From contig MPNW01000236.1 of NCBI GenBank assembly GCA_011800805.1, forward strand, positions 74,238-138,237: DNA of 64,000 nt. The letters are read 5' to 3'. Both the position numbers and the translations under genes were made by a program. The number at the start of each line of letters is the position of its first letter. Position 1 is the first letter of the stretch. A model generated the notes under the pieces. The model saw only the letters and a program-made list of their open reading frames with translations, had not been told where the DNA came from and did no database searches. Below are positions 37,774 through 54,901 of the stretch, piece after piece. The stretch is from Hirudo medicinalis (lineage: Eukaryota > Annelida > Clitellata > Hirudinida > Hirudinidae).

Positions 37774-40628
37774 TAGAATAGAGTACAATTCCAAATATTT
37801 GACAGTAAGATCAAGACCCAAGGTTTTCAAGGTATCAGGACATTCCACAAAACATTGCTTAATCTTCAAAATCTTGATATATTGTAATATTGATATGATG
37901 ATGATGACGACGATAATGATGAGAAGGTGGCCGACGGCAATGACGACGACGACGACGATGATGATATTGATGTTGATGATGGTGGTGGAATTCCAGACGC
38001 GTATTGATAACGGGAAACACTTGATCTTAGGGGTATCATGAACAAATCATTACTGACGATCTGCTTAGCAATGGTAACGGAAGAGGTTTTGAAAGCGAGC
38101 GACCGGGTTCAAAGGTCACAAGCCTTCGCCTAATCAGGAAAAGATGAAAAGGGTTTGCCCAAACATTCGTCTCCGGAGCCCCAAGAAATTTGCTTGAAAT
38201 GTAATACTGGGCAATCCGTGTTTATTCCCCCTTTGGTGTTGTCGATGACGACGATGATGATGACGATGACGATGACGATGACGACGACGACGTTGATAAT
38301 GATAATGACGATGATGTACTTTAAATAAATAAAACGTTAAAATTATTATTACTAACTTTATTTGACCTGGTGACTGTTGCTGAATATTATTAAAATTTAT
38401 ATTAAAATATCTGGCTTTATTAACCCGGTTTTAAAAGTCTACCTAAAAACGTCAACAAATACGTCACGTCCAGTCACACAGCGCGAGTCAAGTTACGATG
38501 CAACAATACACATAAGCAATTGATGGCGATTGTCTCTCATGGGCTTACGTGACATAATAGAGAAATAATTAATAACAATGAATATTTATAGTACCAGCCA
38601 CACGGTTCCCCTACCCACACTTCAACACATTCCCAGATTTCCCTCGGGCTTTAGACTCAGATCTGCGGTCTCATTGCTGTGCCAATGTTGATGACGGACA
38701 AGATGACACGGATAACGACAATTACCTGATCTCCTCACTTGGATGAAATGGAAGAAACCTGGCCTCGACCAAAGTGCCCCGAGACTTATGGCAAACTAGA
38801 AAATATCAAAACATCCTCCAAAAAATATCACAATATGGCGATGGTCGCTTGGATAATTATCACTTTTAAGCCCTCAGGCTGGCTAGCTTTATGCCATTTT
38901 GTTCTGCTCAGGATCACGGAAAGTAATTTCTTATCAATTCTTATCGGCGAAATGATGCAACCTCACTCTGAAAATGCTCGCCCGCAAATTTGTTTTCTCG
39001 CAAACACGGCCATTTCTCGCTCACAGGCATATTTTCTCAAGGGAAACAAAAGAACGCTTCGGCATTTTACTCTAGGCCGGTTGACAGATCTTGCTGATTA
39101 GCGATAGCATCGGCAAGAGGGAGAATTCGACAACATCCAGACAAACGTTTGCCGACAGAGTTGTTATAAAATCTGATAAAAGAAAAATGGCCACTTGAAA
39201 AAAGCCCGACCATCGCCTCAGCCGGCCTCTGAACAATTTCGTTTTCGGATTCGTCGGAGCAAACTGAAATTTTCGAATTCACATCCTCAGGGGAAAAGCA
39301 TTCACGTACACAACGTAATTTATCGGAAAGCTATATAGCCGGAGGATTTTAGCAACTGCCTTAATTTGGTTCTAAACCCTGGGGCTACGCATTTATGACT
39401 GACTGTTCGCGTGTCTTGTTTACGACGTTGTTTTAGTCGACGACACAAAGTTTTTAGCTTTTAGAAAATCAAAACTTGGAGCGAAAATGTAGTTTTAAAT
39501 GGCTAATATACTTGAGAATTACGACTTTTAATAATTTAGTTATAATTAGAGTCTAAAGCTTTGAGGTTTGCGACACATCCAGACATGACCTTAATCTTAA
39601 ATAAATACCTGCAAGAGCCGGAGGGAAAACTCATTTATACAATTGTTTTCGAAAATAAAGATTCAAATCGTCTAACTGGAAGAAGCCAGTGTTTGGGCGT
39701 GCGTACATGCTAAAGTATGTTTGGTTCTAAAACGAAGCTTAAACGCCCCGAGCGAATACATTTCACTTAAATCCGAACAAAAAATGCTCCAAACTTTTAA
39801 TGAAGAGAAAAAATAGATTTAAAAAATACTAAGTGAGCGACGCCTTTATAATTTCTTGTTAGAATAAAATGCTTCTCTCCCAATACTCTCAGCTGTTGAA
39901 TTTTCAGCACGCAAGCATCCGAGATGTCAAGTTACATAAAATGTATTTCTTCATGCGATACTCTTTCCATATCCCTATGGAGTCCTTTTTTGCGATTTAT
40001 TAGATAATCTCGTTCCGAAAAAAGCATAACATATTCAGGAATTACCCTAACAAGCACAGTCTTCATTATAATCTTTTTTTTACAATCATGTCAATTGTTT
40101 TTGATCAACGCATTTCTGCTTTAGTAAGTTATGAATAACTTACAATGCTCAATCGGAAATATTCACATTCTTTATATTCACATACAATTTCATGTGAAAC
40201 ATCACTTGAGCTTTCATAATGAATTTTGTGGTTTTCAAAGATAAATCTCCCGAGCTATTTAAAGTGTCTATTTCGTTTTAAATGTCCCAAGAAATGTTAA
40301 TCCTATTATGTCGGGTAAATGGGCTGCAACTTGAGAGGCAAAATGAAATTCAAGACATATTGATTCATCCAGACAAAATGATCTAATATGTGTAACATTC
40401 ATTGCAGCAGGACAGAACCAATTCATCAGAAACACGGAATAAATAAACTAAATTTATTGCATCAAGCCCCAAAGATTTTATCAAAACAAAGTTTGCAAAT
40501 TAACAGTAAAAGTTTAAGTGATAAATAATTTCAATGAAGCTGACAACTTTTTGAGTAAAAAGGCAAGAGATAATTCACGATAACAGAAAAGATTTTGCAA
40601 AATAATTTGAAGGAGCGAGGAATTTTCA
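37774..40628. other. Intergenic, no gene recognised
   Basis: It includes GAT/GAC-rich patches at 37895-37985 and 38240-38320. Open frames at 38739-39101 and 39067-39282 lack any recognisable domain. The stretch 39300-40600 appears unique and non-coding. Confidence 0.45.
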
Positions 40629-41843
40629 TTACCAATTGTCCAAAAAATCCAGCCCGGTTTTCTTCAGGGGTGGGCTCATTTCTTTGGAAGGATTCTGGAA
40701 ATAAGTAAAATGTGATTTATAATGTATTATATAAGTTAGAAATGAATTCATAAATTAGCAGGTAAATAATAAATTGACAACACTCAATTAGTCTAATTTA
40801 ATGTGAAGCATTAAAATATTGACAATCCAGTGAAAGCTACAATACCAAGTAATTCAGAGATTCCAAAGGTCGGTTAAGGAAATCCTCTGGTGAAGGTTCA
40901 CGAGAGTCCAGGAACACCTTGTTGTAATTGCCAAAGTCTTTGGGCTCTTCCTTGCCGGGCAGATCCATTGATGCAATAGATGGTTCTTGTGGCCCAGATG
41001 ATCTTTTCTGACCAGAAGGAGCCTTTTTCTTGGAAGATTTTGCAGACTTCTTAGGTTTATTGGCTGAATTTTCACTAAGAAGCACAGACTTTTCATTTTG
41101 ACATGGAGAAATGCTGTTATTGACAACGGACGACTCGACTTTGTATTCGGCTTCGTCTCCTTCAAAGCCCATATTATCCGGTGTGATATTATTTTTGGCT
41201 GTGTCACTGTTTTTGTCGAAAGACTTTCTGAGACCAAATTTTTTAAACATTTCTTCAACTTCATTCTTGGAGCAACGAGAGTTCTCCATTTCTGTGTAAC
41301 CTTTGAAGGAAGATATCTTTGAGTAATTCTTTTTCTTAACTGATGGTATCTCCTCTCCAGACTGAACATCTTCTAGAGTTAGGTCTTGCTGGCTCTGAAG
41401 TTGTGGCAACAAAGTCAGTTAAACTTTTACAAAAACAAAAAATATCAATATCAGACTTTTGTTCTCCAAGAAAATGGACCTGAATGCTCATCCGTCCATG
41501 TCCAACCCTGGAAAAGATCTTGACATAAGATGTGATCTAAGAATTATCAAGCAATCTAGAGTTTTACATTTTCATCATGTTCAAAATCGACCATGATTTT
41601 TTCGCCTGAAGCAATTTTCAGTATCGGAAAGCAATCAGGTAATACTTCCGAACTTGTCTTATGTGCATATTTACTTGTTAAATCATTATCAATAAAGTGC
41701 TGGTCTAACAATTCTTCTTGTTTATCGAAGGGTAAATTCTGCCAACGGTCGCAAAATCTATTTTTTATGTCCTTACATTCAAACAGTATCTTTTGGGATA
41801 AAGAACTTATTGAGGAAAAATAACTTATGGCCGCATCTTCCAT
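40629..41843 (-). CDS. C1orf198 homologue (DUF4706 family), 3 exons
   Basis: Exons 41843-41568, 41394-40846 and 40694-40629 join in phase 0, giving 296 residues (human about 327). An in-frame ATG at 41873 would add 10. Function is unknown in any animal. The family signature is clear at both ends. Near the start ISYFSSISSLSQKILFECKD matches the human YFSSLSPMARKI region, followed by DRWQNLPFDKQEELLD and an acidic VDFEHDEN. The last residues KKTGLDFLDNW match the human C-terminus KTGFDFLDNW. The middle is Ser/Lys-rich and probably disordered (KPKKSAKSSKKKAPSGQK). Intron 2 sits just before the conserved tail exon. Confidence 0.88.
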
Positions 41844-42506
41844 TTTCCAGCAGCCACCACAGCAAACACTCACTCCAAAACAAACATCTCAAATAAAAGT
41901 GAATTTGGAGATGTTATTACATCTATTGCCACATTATCTCATATTAAATTTTTTATCGCGAATGCTTTTATTTTTATGCTTTTTGCTTGTCTTTAAAGTC
42001 AGAATGTGAACAGTTTCATAAGTCTTGTCATATGGCGAGGCTGCCGTCTCAACACTTGGATTTTGCAGCCGTAAATATCACGGGAGTAAAAAAATATTAA
42101 TACACTGTTTAATATTTAACGTTTAACAAACTAATATTTAACGAAATGTTACAAATTGTATGTGTTATTCTCTCTCCTTATTAAGGCCACACACACCAGG
42201 CAATCACTAGCGAAAAGTGCTGATACAAAAAAGTCGAATCCCCGCTACCTCTGACAGGCATTAAATAATTATTGTCTAGAATAAGAATGTAGCAAAATGT
42301 TCCTTGACAAGATTGTGCAACACCACTCAGTTATCTTGAGAGATATTTCCTTTTCATTCCCTCTCATTGATCCATCAGATTTCAGAAGCTACAAATTATT
42401 GCAGTTATTAAATCAGTTTCTACCTCACAAAACAATCTGCAGAAGATTCCTAGCAGAAAATTTTGAAAGGTCAGAGAAAAAATAAAGTTAAATTTACAGA
42501 TTCACA
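41844..42506. other. Spacer between C1orf198-like and MEA1
   Basis: It should contain the promoter of the C1orf198-like gene and the 3' end of MEA1. The 62-codon plus frame at 42297-42485 has no recognisable domain. Confidence 0.4.
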
Positions 42507-43780
42507 TCATTTATCAATATTTTGGCTCTGGATAGCAATTTTTGACAACAATTCAGAGATCCATTTATCTTCTGGTATCTGACTGGCCCAATCTGGAATG
42601 TGGTTTGAGGGTAGGCTGAAGCCCTTCATCAGAGTTTTGATTTTATTGGCAGCATCTGCCAAAAACATAGGTCACAGTAAGCATCATAAATGTGCGCATA
42701 ACTCTTGAACAGAAATTTGATCGCATGTCATTGTAAAAACACATATCATTGACAATTAATGAGACCTCTTCAAAGAACCGTAATATTCGCTTGATTCTCA
42801 CCTTCATCCATTGTCGAAATCTCGTTTACATCTCTGGGTGTCTTCCACAGCTCCCTCCTCTCTTTTAATTCTTCACTTGCAAAGCTGCTCTAGTTATGTA
42901 AAATAATATTGCAATTTAATACAATTTTGAATAAACCATAAAGCTAATAAATTTCATGAATAGACAGCCATTCCAACTAACTTCATGCTTATCTGCAGAA
43001 TTTGAACCAGTAGCTGCAAGCAAGGAATCCACACTCAACTCATCATCATCATCTTCATCTTCCTCAGTAGCAATTATTCCTTCAGGTCCTAGAGACAAAG
43101 CAACTCCCATTATTTTGTAGTAACAGAAATTAAATTTAGATGAGTTATTAAATCCCAACAGATAAGATTTAAAAATATGTATAATCCCCTGAGTTTTTTC
43201 ATCTATAATTTCATTAACTATGGTCCCTAGACTTATTACAATATTACAAGTTACCTATTAAATGTGGTCTTGAGGTTCTGTACAATGATGTTGTGTATTT
43301 AGCCTATATTTTGAGTGCCTTTTATATCCCAATGGGATGTGAAGGCACTTTAATTGATCTACCATTTATATAGCGCCCCTACCCCAGGGCACTCCCTGGC
43401 GGTGCAGGATGGGTTGCGAACACGACACATTATGACTGTTGCTATTACGACTGCATGCAGGAACGCAACCCATTCGGTCAACCTGCACGCCATGTTATCA
43501 AATTCAGATACATTAGCAGTAATAACATTAATATATTTGCATACTCTGATATCAGAATTCCATACAACAATTTTCTAAAGTATAATGCAAAGAAAGATAA
43601 ACAAACAACTTGTTCACCTTGGGGAAGAGGAGAATATCCCAAGTTAATATAACTGTTCTCTTCATCTACAGTTGGTACCTCTCCCTGATTTGTTATGTCG
43701 GTGTCTATTTCTGGGCTTCGGCCATTTCCAACACCATCATGTTCGCCTAAATAAGGCTTGGGCGACATTACTGTTTTCAT
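42507..43780 (-). CDS. MEA1: Male-enhanced antigen 1 homologue (MEA1), 4 exons
   Basis: Exons 43780-43618, 43088-42982, 42889-42802 and 42655-42507 give 168 residues in consistent phase (human about 174-185). MEA1 is a small acidic protein first linked to spermatogenesis; its biochemical role is unsettled. Shared features are SYINLGYSPLPQGPEG (human GYSYQPLNQDPEQ), an acidic run, SSFASEELKERRELW, and the diagnostic C-terminus IKTLMKGFSLPSNHIPDWAS followed by IPEDKW. The C-terminus corresponds to human [23 protein letters not shown]. An acceptor-like ATTAG just before the ATG hints at a 5' non-coding exon. Intron 1 hosts a SINE copy. The gene is head-to-head with CTDSPL2. Confidence 0.87.
43362..43488 (-). 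mobile_element. tRNA-derived SINE, copy B (in MEA1 intron 1)
   Basis: Read on the minus strand it starts GTGCAGGTTGACCGAATGGG (A box TGACCGAATGG). It then runs through GCAACAGTCATAATG to GTGTTCGCAACCC (B box) and ends GGGGCGCTATATAAATGGT. It aligns along its length with copy A at 1276-1414. It lies in sense orientation to MEA1. Confidence 0.8.
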
Positions 43781-44674
43781 ATGTGCCTAATATTTAAAAA
43801 CAAACGTAAACTAGCTTTTTGTAACAATGTAAGGAAATCGTTGTATGGCATATATAAATGAATTCCAATAATGAAACAATTACAGAATTTGGTATGCCCA
43901 CAAATACAAATACAAATCTATGGCAAATCGCATTGATGTACAAAAGTTTTTTTCACAGCAGAAGTCACTAACTCCAGCAATTGTTTACAAAATTAATCAA
44001 TAGCATATGTGCCTTGAAAACCTCTGTAGACATCCGCATAATGTATATTTTGTAATCAAATTTAATTCTTGTTTATTTGTTATTATTTTAAATATCTATA
44101 TTAATTATTTTTCCGTTCATGTAAAATAATGTTAATTGTTAAAAATATTTATATTATCAACTACAAATCAATAAATGTATTTTAAGTTGTATTAAAACAT
44201 TTACAGACTTAATAATTTATAAAACGTATGAATAACATACTTACTATCGCACAGCCCGTTACGAAGCGATTAGATTTATTCTACCATCCGGGTATTAAAT
44301 AGCGCGAAAATTGCCTCAAAACAGTAAATAGCCGGTCATTTGGGTGTGATTTTGAAATTTTGAATTACGTCGCGGGAAATTCGATCTTAATTTACGAATT
44401 AGTATCGAAAGTACTGATGATAAATAGAATAATAACTCTATGTAATATATCTATCGGGCCGTGTACTCGATATTTTGCTGTTTGTGGAATGTTTTTGTTT
44501 ATATCGGATAACTAAAGGCGCGAAATAATACATTTACCGATAGAGCAAGTGTTTTACTTGCTTTTTTAAAGCGATAAAATCGTTAAATTCCTCTGCCATT
44601 ATTTGGCTAGAATTACCGAGTAGCGATTGTCCCCGATTGCATTCATTTTATTGTCTTGTCGATACAGTTCAACA
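43781..44674. promoter_or_regulatory. Divergent region, MEA1 / CTDSPL2
   Basis: 894 bases separate two oppositely oriented start codons, so both promoters should lie here. The part next to CTDSPL2 (44250-44620) contains several GCGCGAAA/GCGGGAAA-like strings (44301, 44373, 44518), which resemble E2F-type sites; this is a weak inference from sequence only. Confidence 0.45.
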
Positions 44675-47644
44675 ATGCAACTGAGAAAGAAATCCACGCG
44701 AAGCCAGAAAACTTATCAAAAAAAGTCTGTGAAGGCCGACAAATCGCTGACTATGACTCCCAGTAAACGGGTCAAACGTCTTGTTAGCAACAAGTCAGAA
44801 AGCAATGTCGTGGTAAGATTTTCATTTTGAATCGATATTTTAAGAGGCATTTATTAACAATTTGTATGTGGTGAGTAGAGTTGTGTAACAGGCGAATGAA
44901 TGAATGAAACTTTTTATTTATAATTTTTTTTTTGTTATAGATAGTGTCTATTTAAAATATAAATCTTACTGAGTTTCTTGAATATTTGACTTGACTGGAA
45001 GTAATTGATTAAACCAGATGTGGGAGTTGATTGATGACCATGATTTGATCTGCTGGAGGCAGAGGAGATTATATTTGTGAATTACCAAAATTTTACAGTC
45101 TTCTACTTCCAAGATGCCAAAGTCAGTTGCATCAAAAGTACCAGAGAAACCTAAAAAATCATCAACCAAAAAGGCTGTCAAGCCCATCAGTCGGGCAAAG
45201 AAGCCTGCAGCAACACAGCATTCCTCTCAGCAGAAGGGAAGGGCAAGCAAGAACCCACCAACCAACAATATCCCTTCGAGTTCTACCAAAACCGATTCAT
45301 CACCCGAGACCATGTTGACTCTGAAGCAAGTCCTAACTGAAGAATTGCAGGACTCGACAGTTTCTACTTCATCCTCCCTGTCTCCCACTTCTGGAAAGAA
45401 TCTCAAATCTCTGAGCAAACCAGTGGTGCAGGAAGCTTCCACCACTTCTAATGTGGCTTCTGCATCGACTTCTGTTGCTGAGTATGAGGAGAAGAATGTC
45501 AAGAAAGGTCTAGGTAACGATTTTGCATTATTCTAATTTAACATGTAAAATAAATAACTCGTTAATTATATTTACTGAAATCGATTGCATTGCATACAAT
45601 TCATTGATAACAAAGTTTTATGTCCAATTAGGCAAGAGGGCACCACTAAAGAGACATGCAGAAGTGCCGACCACGACAATGACCACGAGAGCCAAAGCTG
45701 CCTGCCTGAGCAACACTCTCTTTTCTCCTGCATTTCATCTCTGCCCACCACCAACCCCTCCCAAGATGACAGGTGGGTACCATTATTGGCTTTGGGAGCT
45801 CAACTTTTTTTAAACTTATTATTATCATCCCAGGTGCGGGAAAGCTTGCTGAGAATGTCAGAGACACTCCCGATCAGTCGTGCAGCAGCATGACTGCAAT
45901 ATCTGAAGGTTGATATAGTTCTTCAGTAATATTAATTATTATTTTAAAGAGTTGAGGGTCAATTATTTCTTGATCCCCTGGTCTAGTCGGCAAGGAGAAC
46001 AAGGTCCCATCCTTTTCTGTGGATGGCGACAACGGCCAGGCCTCTCAGAACGACTCGAGAAACTCAGTTGAGTCTGTCCCTGATGAGCGACTGAGATGCG
46101 ATGAGGTCCTCACCTACAACCTGCCCGCATCGTCCTCTGCAGTCGAGATTGCTCCCCTTCAGGCACCTTCGGCAGCGTCCACTTACACGTCCAATGCCGG
46201 CCTCATTGCCAGTGCCACTCTCCAGCCGGTTCCTTCTACCGGCTGCCTCGCTGCCATGACGACCGAAGGAGGAAATATGGATGAGGTGGCCAATGAGGAG
46301 CAGATGGAGGAATGGGACCAAGAGGTCTTTGACCCGTGAGTCTTTTTAGGTTTATAGGAATGGTTCTTGGGAATATATGTTATAGGCGTTGTGATGACAA
46401 ACGAGTATTTATGTTAATTCGTTGACAGTTATTACTTTATCCGTTACCTGCCACCACTTGTGGACGAGATGAGGATCAAGACGCCTGCCCTCCCATTGAA
46501 GACCAGAAGAGCTCCTGAGTTTACACTCGTTTTGGACTTGGTAGGTTTTTTAGCCGGATTCAGCTTTACAATTACCAGTAATTTTTTTTTAAATAATTAG
46601 TTCCATGAAAACACATACTTTCTTGTCAAATACTATGTTGTGATCGCTTGTAGGACGAGACCCTGGTGCACTGCAGTCTGGCTGAAGTTCCAGATGCTGT
46701 GTTCACTTTTCCAGTACTTTTTGAGGAGGTCACTTACCAGGTGCGAATTTTGTGGTTTCCTGTCCTGCATTCAATATCTTCCTTCTCCTTGGTGTTTATG
46801 GCATTGCTAGCTAACTTCCTTTCTTAAATGTTAAAAGATCTTGCAAGAATTTCTCCTTGTTTTTGTTGCAATATAAACTTTGTAGGTTTATGTCAAGACA
46901 AGACCAAGGTTCAGGGAATTCTTGGAGAGGGTGTCGAAGCTGTACGAGGTGATTGTTTTCACAGCATCCAAGAAGGTCTATGCCAACAAGTTGCTCAACC
47001 TCCTCGACCCGCATCGGAAGCTCATCAGGTTTCTCGATGTGTTTTTGAAATCTAACCACTCCGCTATTTTCCCTCCTTTTAATCTTTGCTTGTTAATTTA
47101 GAAGTTTCAGTTAACTGGTTGATATTTTGCCTTCAGGTATCGCCTGTTCAGGGAGCACTGCATCTGCGTCAACGGCAACTACATCAAAGACCTGAATGTT
47201 CTCGGTAGAGACTTGTCCAAAACCATCATAATTGATAATTCTCCACAGGCGTTCGCATATCAGGCGAGTGACGACGTTGCATCCACTTGATCGGGAAATG
47301 ATTCTTCTCTTTCATTTGATCCTCTTTCTGTTAATTATTGACAAACCTACTAATATGTTCAGCTGGACAATGGCATCCCAATAGAAAGCTGGTTTGAGGA
47401 TCAGTCAGACGACGAACTCATGAAACTCATGCCTTTCCTCGAGGAGCTCGTCACCAAGGTTTGTTGTTTTGGACCCATTTAATGTCACGTTCTAGTAATT
47501 GACTACGATGACTGGCCCGGAATGGTGCCGCTAGATTATTGTTGGTAACTGTGTCATGAATTGTTACTCACTCAGGATGATGACGTCAGGCACCACATCA
47601 GGTCAAAGTTCAAGTTACATGAGTTACTACCTCAACTGGAGTGA
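44675..47644 (+). CDS. CTDSPL2: CTD small phosphatase-like protein 2 (CTDSPL2), 11 exons
   Basis: Exons: 44675-44812, 45099-45513, 45632-45772, 45834-45908, 45987-46335, 46429-46540, 46654-46740, 46886-47028, 47137-47263, 47363-47458 and 47576-47644, giving 583 residues (human 466). This is a HAD-family FCP1/SCP-type Ser/Thr phosphatase. The first half is low-complexity Ser/Lys/Thr, with a short island [15 protein letters not shown] shared with the human protein (GTIFSPVFNFFSP). The catalytic half begins [18 protein letters not shown]. The DxDx(T/V) motif is [12 protein letters not shown], followed by [59 protein letters not shown] and [15 protein letters not shown]. The catalytic motif is cut by an intron (LVLDL|DETLVHC). 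Intron 9 appears to use a GC donor (CAG|GCGAGT). Confidence 0.94.
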
Positions 47645-48813
47645 TGATGACGATGACGATGCCATAAAATGGCTGTCATTTTGTTTCTAAGATAAACTTC
47701 GAGGAGGGAGGAGACATAAGAATTGTTTTATAATTTTTGTACTATTTGATTGCTAAAAGAAATGCTCTAATCTCTGTCAGCAGAGGACGTCCCAGACGGT
47801 CATCATGTTATGCCAAAGTTCTAGATCGGTCTTCTGCATGTTTCTGACTGCGTCGATTGACTTTTTAAGTTGCTGATCGAACAATCTACAGTTGAGGCAT
47901 AATTCGTGTTGTTGTCAGTGCATCGTTTTGTTCATTTCGGTTGCCTCGAGTCTTGTCCTTCGGGCCCCCACTCGATGCGAGGCATTCTCGATATTGGCAA
48001 CTGCCCTGACGAGTGTTGCAGCTCGCAATCGTTCGTCAGAAACCGAGGGCCACGCCATCTGCCGTACTACGTCGACCTGGCAGCAGGGACCTCGTCCCGA
48101 GCTCTTATTGCGCGATCACGTGCTGATAGCTCGCTGCTGCTTTGCCGTTTCCTAATATGGATGTTTCGCTTTGCCAGCAGGTTTCAGTTGCTTTCAGCAT
48201 CAATTGAATTTAGCTCTTATGACTATCTTAACTGACACATCTATGTGGTTCGAGTTCTCTATTCAAACTTGATGCAAAACCAATTTGAGTTAGTCCTCTA
48301 TATATGCATATACAACGCATACATATATTCTTCTGGGAAGTTATTTCTGACAATGGTGTGTTAGTTGGCAGTTTTGTTGCAGTCTTGTTAAGATTAATGT
48401 GAAGTATTAGATATGGAAGCTTTGTGACTCATTAAGTTGCTTTGGACGTACAGCTCATTTAGATGGTTTGAGAGCCGACTTGGGTTTCATTTTTGTCGGA
48501 ACCCGCTCGCCCTGAATTGGGTTCTTCTGTGTTTATTTTGTGGGAGCTTGAACTTATGTTTTTGCTGCAGTATGTAACAAAAAATGTGGAAAACTTTTGA
48601 GCGTGGTCTTAAATTTTATGATTTGCAAGCACATTGTTGGTGTGTGGTTTATTAGAAAGAATTTTAAAATGTAAATTTACGATTACAACTGGTAAAAAAT
48701 GTAGCTGCCTATCTAGAACTGCAAATGGGTTGGCAAACCCTCCAAAATAGTTGCCACTGCCTTGGTAAATGAGTAGGACAAAACAGTTATAAAGGCTTTT
48801 AGTGTTCCAGTAC
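47645..48813. other. 3' regions of CTDSPL2 and the AKAP7-like gene
   Basis: Convergent genes end on either side. Apart from their 3' untranslated regions I see no gene. The two overlapping plus frames at 47892-48235 have no recognisable domain. Confidence 0.45.
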
Positions 48814-50031
48814 TTAGTTGCCATCATCTGTGAGCTTTATCTGATGCAGGATGTGGTAATATCCGTCGGGGCCCTTTTCCGCTGTCATGGAGCACAGATC
48901 TACTCTATCGGCGATTTCACTGCCAAAGTTTTCCTCTTTGAAAGTCTCGCAAATGTCGGGCAGAAGTGCCTTCAAAGCTGTTGAAACATCAAAATCTCAG
49001 TGAAAATATGTTGATGTTAGAAAAAGATCAGGAGTACAACATTTTCTTAGTGATAATTTCCCTCTCGATAGCTTGAGTATTGTTATGTGGGGAGTGAAAG
49101 GTTTTGAATCAGTGCATTCCAAGCCATTTTCTTTGAATGATTCTTCAAGCTCCTCTAAAAGATAAATTCTGGCTTTAGGAGAGCTGTTTAATACTGCACA
49201 AGTAAAATCTTAGTTCGACCTGCAACACGACTGATCAAATCCAATTGAGGACCCGGAACGACCCTGGCAAACACCACTTCGTTTCGGAAAGACCCAATAC
49301 CAGAGACATCGAGTTTCAATGGCAATGAATTCCTGAAGGCCATTATTTTTCTTTTTGCCTCATCCATGGCCTTTCTGGCACTGAAATATTTGGTTATACT
49401 TTGGTTCATGAGTGGAATGAAAATGGAATTACACTTCTTCTACATGCCAAGGACAAAAGCATTTCAACCTCATAATGTGATCCTCTTCTTTCAAGTTGTA
49501 AACTTTAAGCGTTAAATGTATTGTCGGGACAGAGATCATCAACGACTTTAGCTTGGGTTCTTTCTCTGCCATTTTGCTTTGTATTTCGATAAACCTCACT
49601 TTTATCTATAACACAGAACCACCGGTAACGTCTTCTTTGTACATTTTATAAACCTCACCTGCTCGTTCAAAATAGGAATAGACAGAAAGCAGTTTGGAGG
49701 CTCTTTAGTCCCTTCCTTAATTTTATTTTTACAAGTCATCTTTTTCCTCGTTGATGCTTCTTTGCTACATTCCTTGTCAAGTTCATTTTCGTCCTTAGTA
49801 TTTAGTTTAAGTTTTACTTATTTTTCGATCAACATCGTTAAAGCTACATTTTACTTGTTCGCTACGGGACGCATCCGTATTAGCAAAACCAGAAAATTCC
49901 TGCAAAAATTCCTCTGATGAATCGACTTTCAACATTTTGGCTTTTGACATGCCCTTAAATCCAGAGTTTCGTCGCCCAACATGAAGACCGTTACGCCCAA
50001 CAGCGAGTAAAATAATGGCTGACTTAATCAT
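48814..50031 (-). CDS. AKAP7-like 2H phosphoesterase, 5 coding exons, possible frame break
   Basis: Exons 50031-49659 (frame break inside), 49605-49469, 49380-49220, 49154-49041 and 48977-48814 give about 315 residues after removal of one base. It belongs to the AKAP7/LENG9 branch of the 2H superfamily, which bind or hydrolyse 2',5'-linked or cyclic nucleotides. Both catalytic HxT motifs are present: IHLTLKVYNL and TPHITILKLSRG. Family strings include NCFLSIPILNEQ, SGIGSFRNEVVFARV and DRVDLCSMTAEKGPDGYYH (human IDLCSMLKKKQSNGYYH). The protein ends soon after, at KLTDDGN, so the PKA-RII anchoring helix at the C-terminus of vertebrate AKAP7 is not seen. The frame of the first exon shifts at an AAAA run near 49812; dropping one A restores it. 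The start at 50031 is therefore less certain. Confidence 0.82.

Positions 50032-54901
<4,870 letters not shown>

Noticed and set aside
40854..41369. 171-codon second frame inside the C1orf198-like exon 2
   Set aside because: The overlapping frame lacks family motifs; the other frame joins correctly to both flanking exons.
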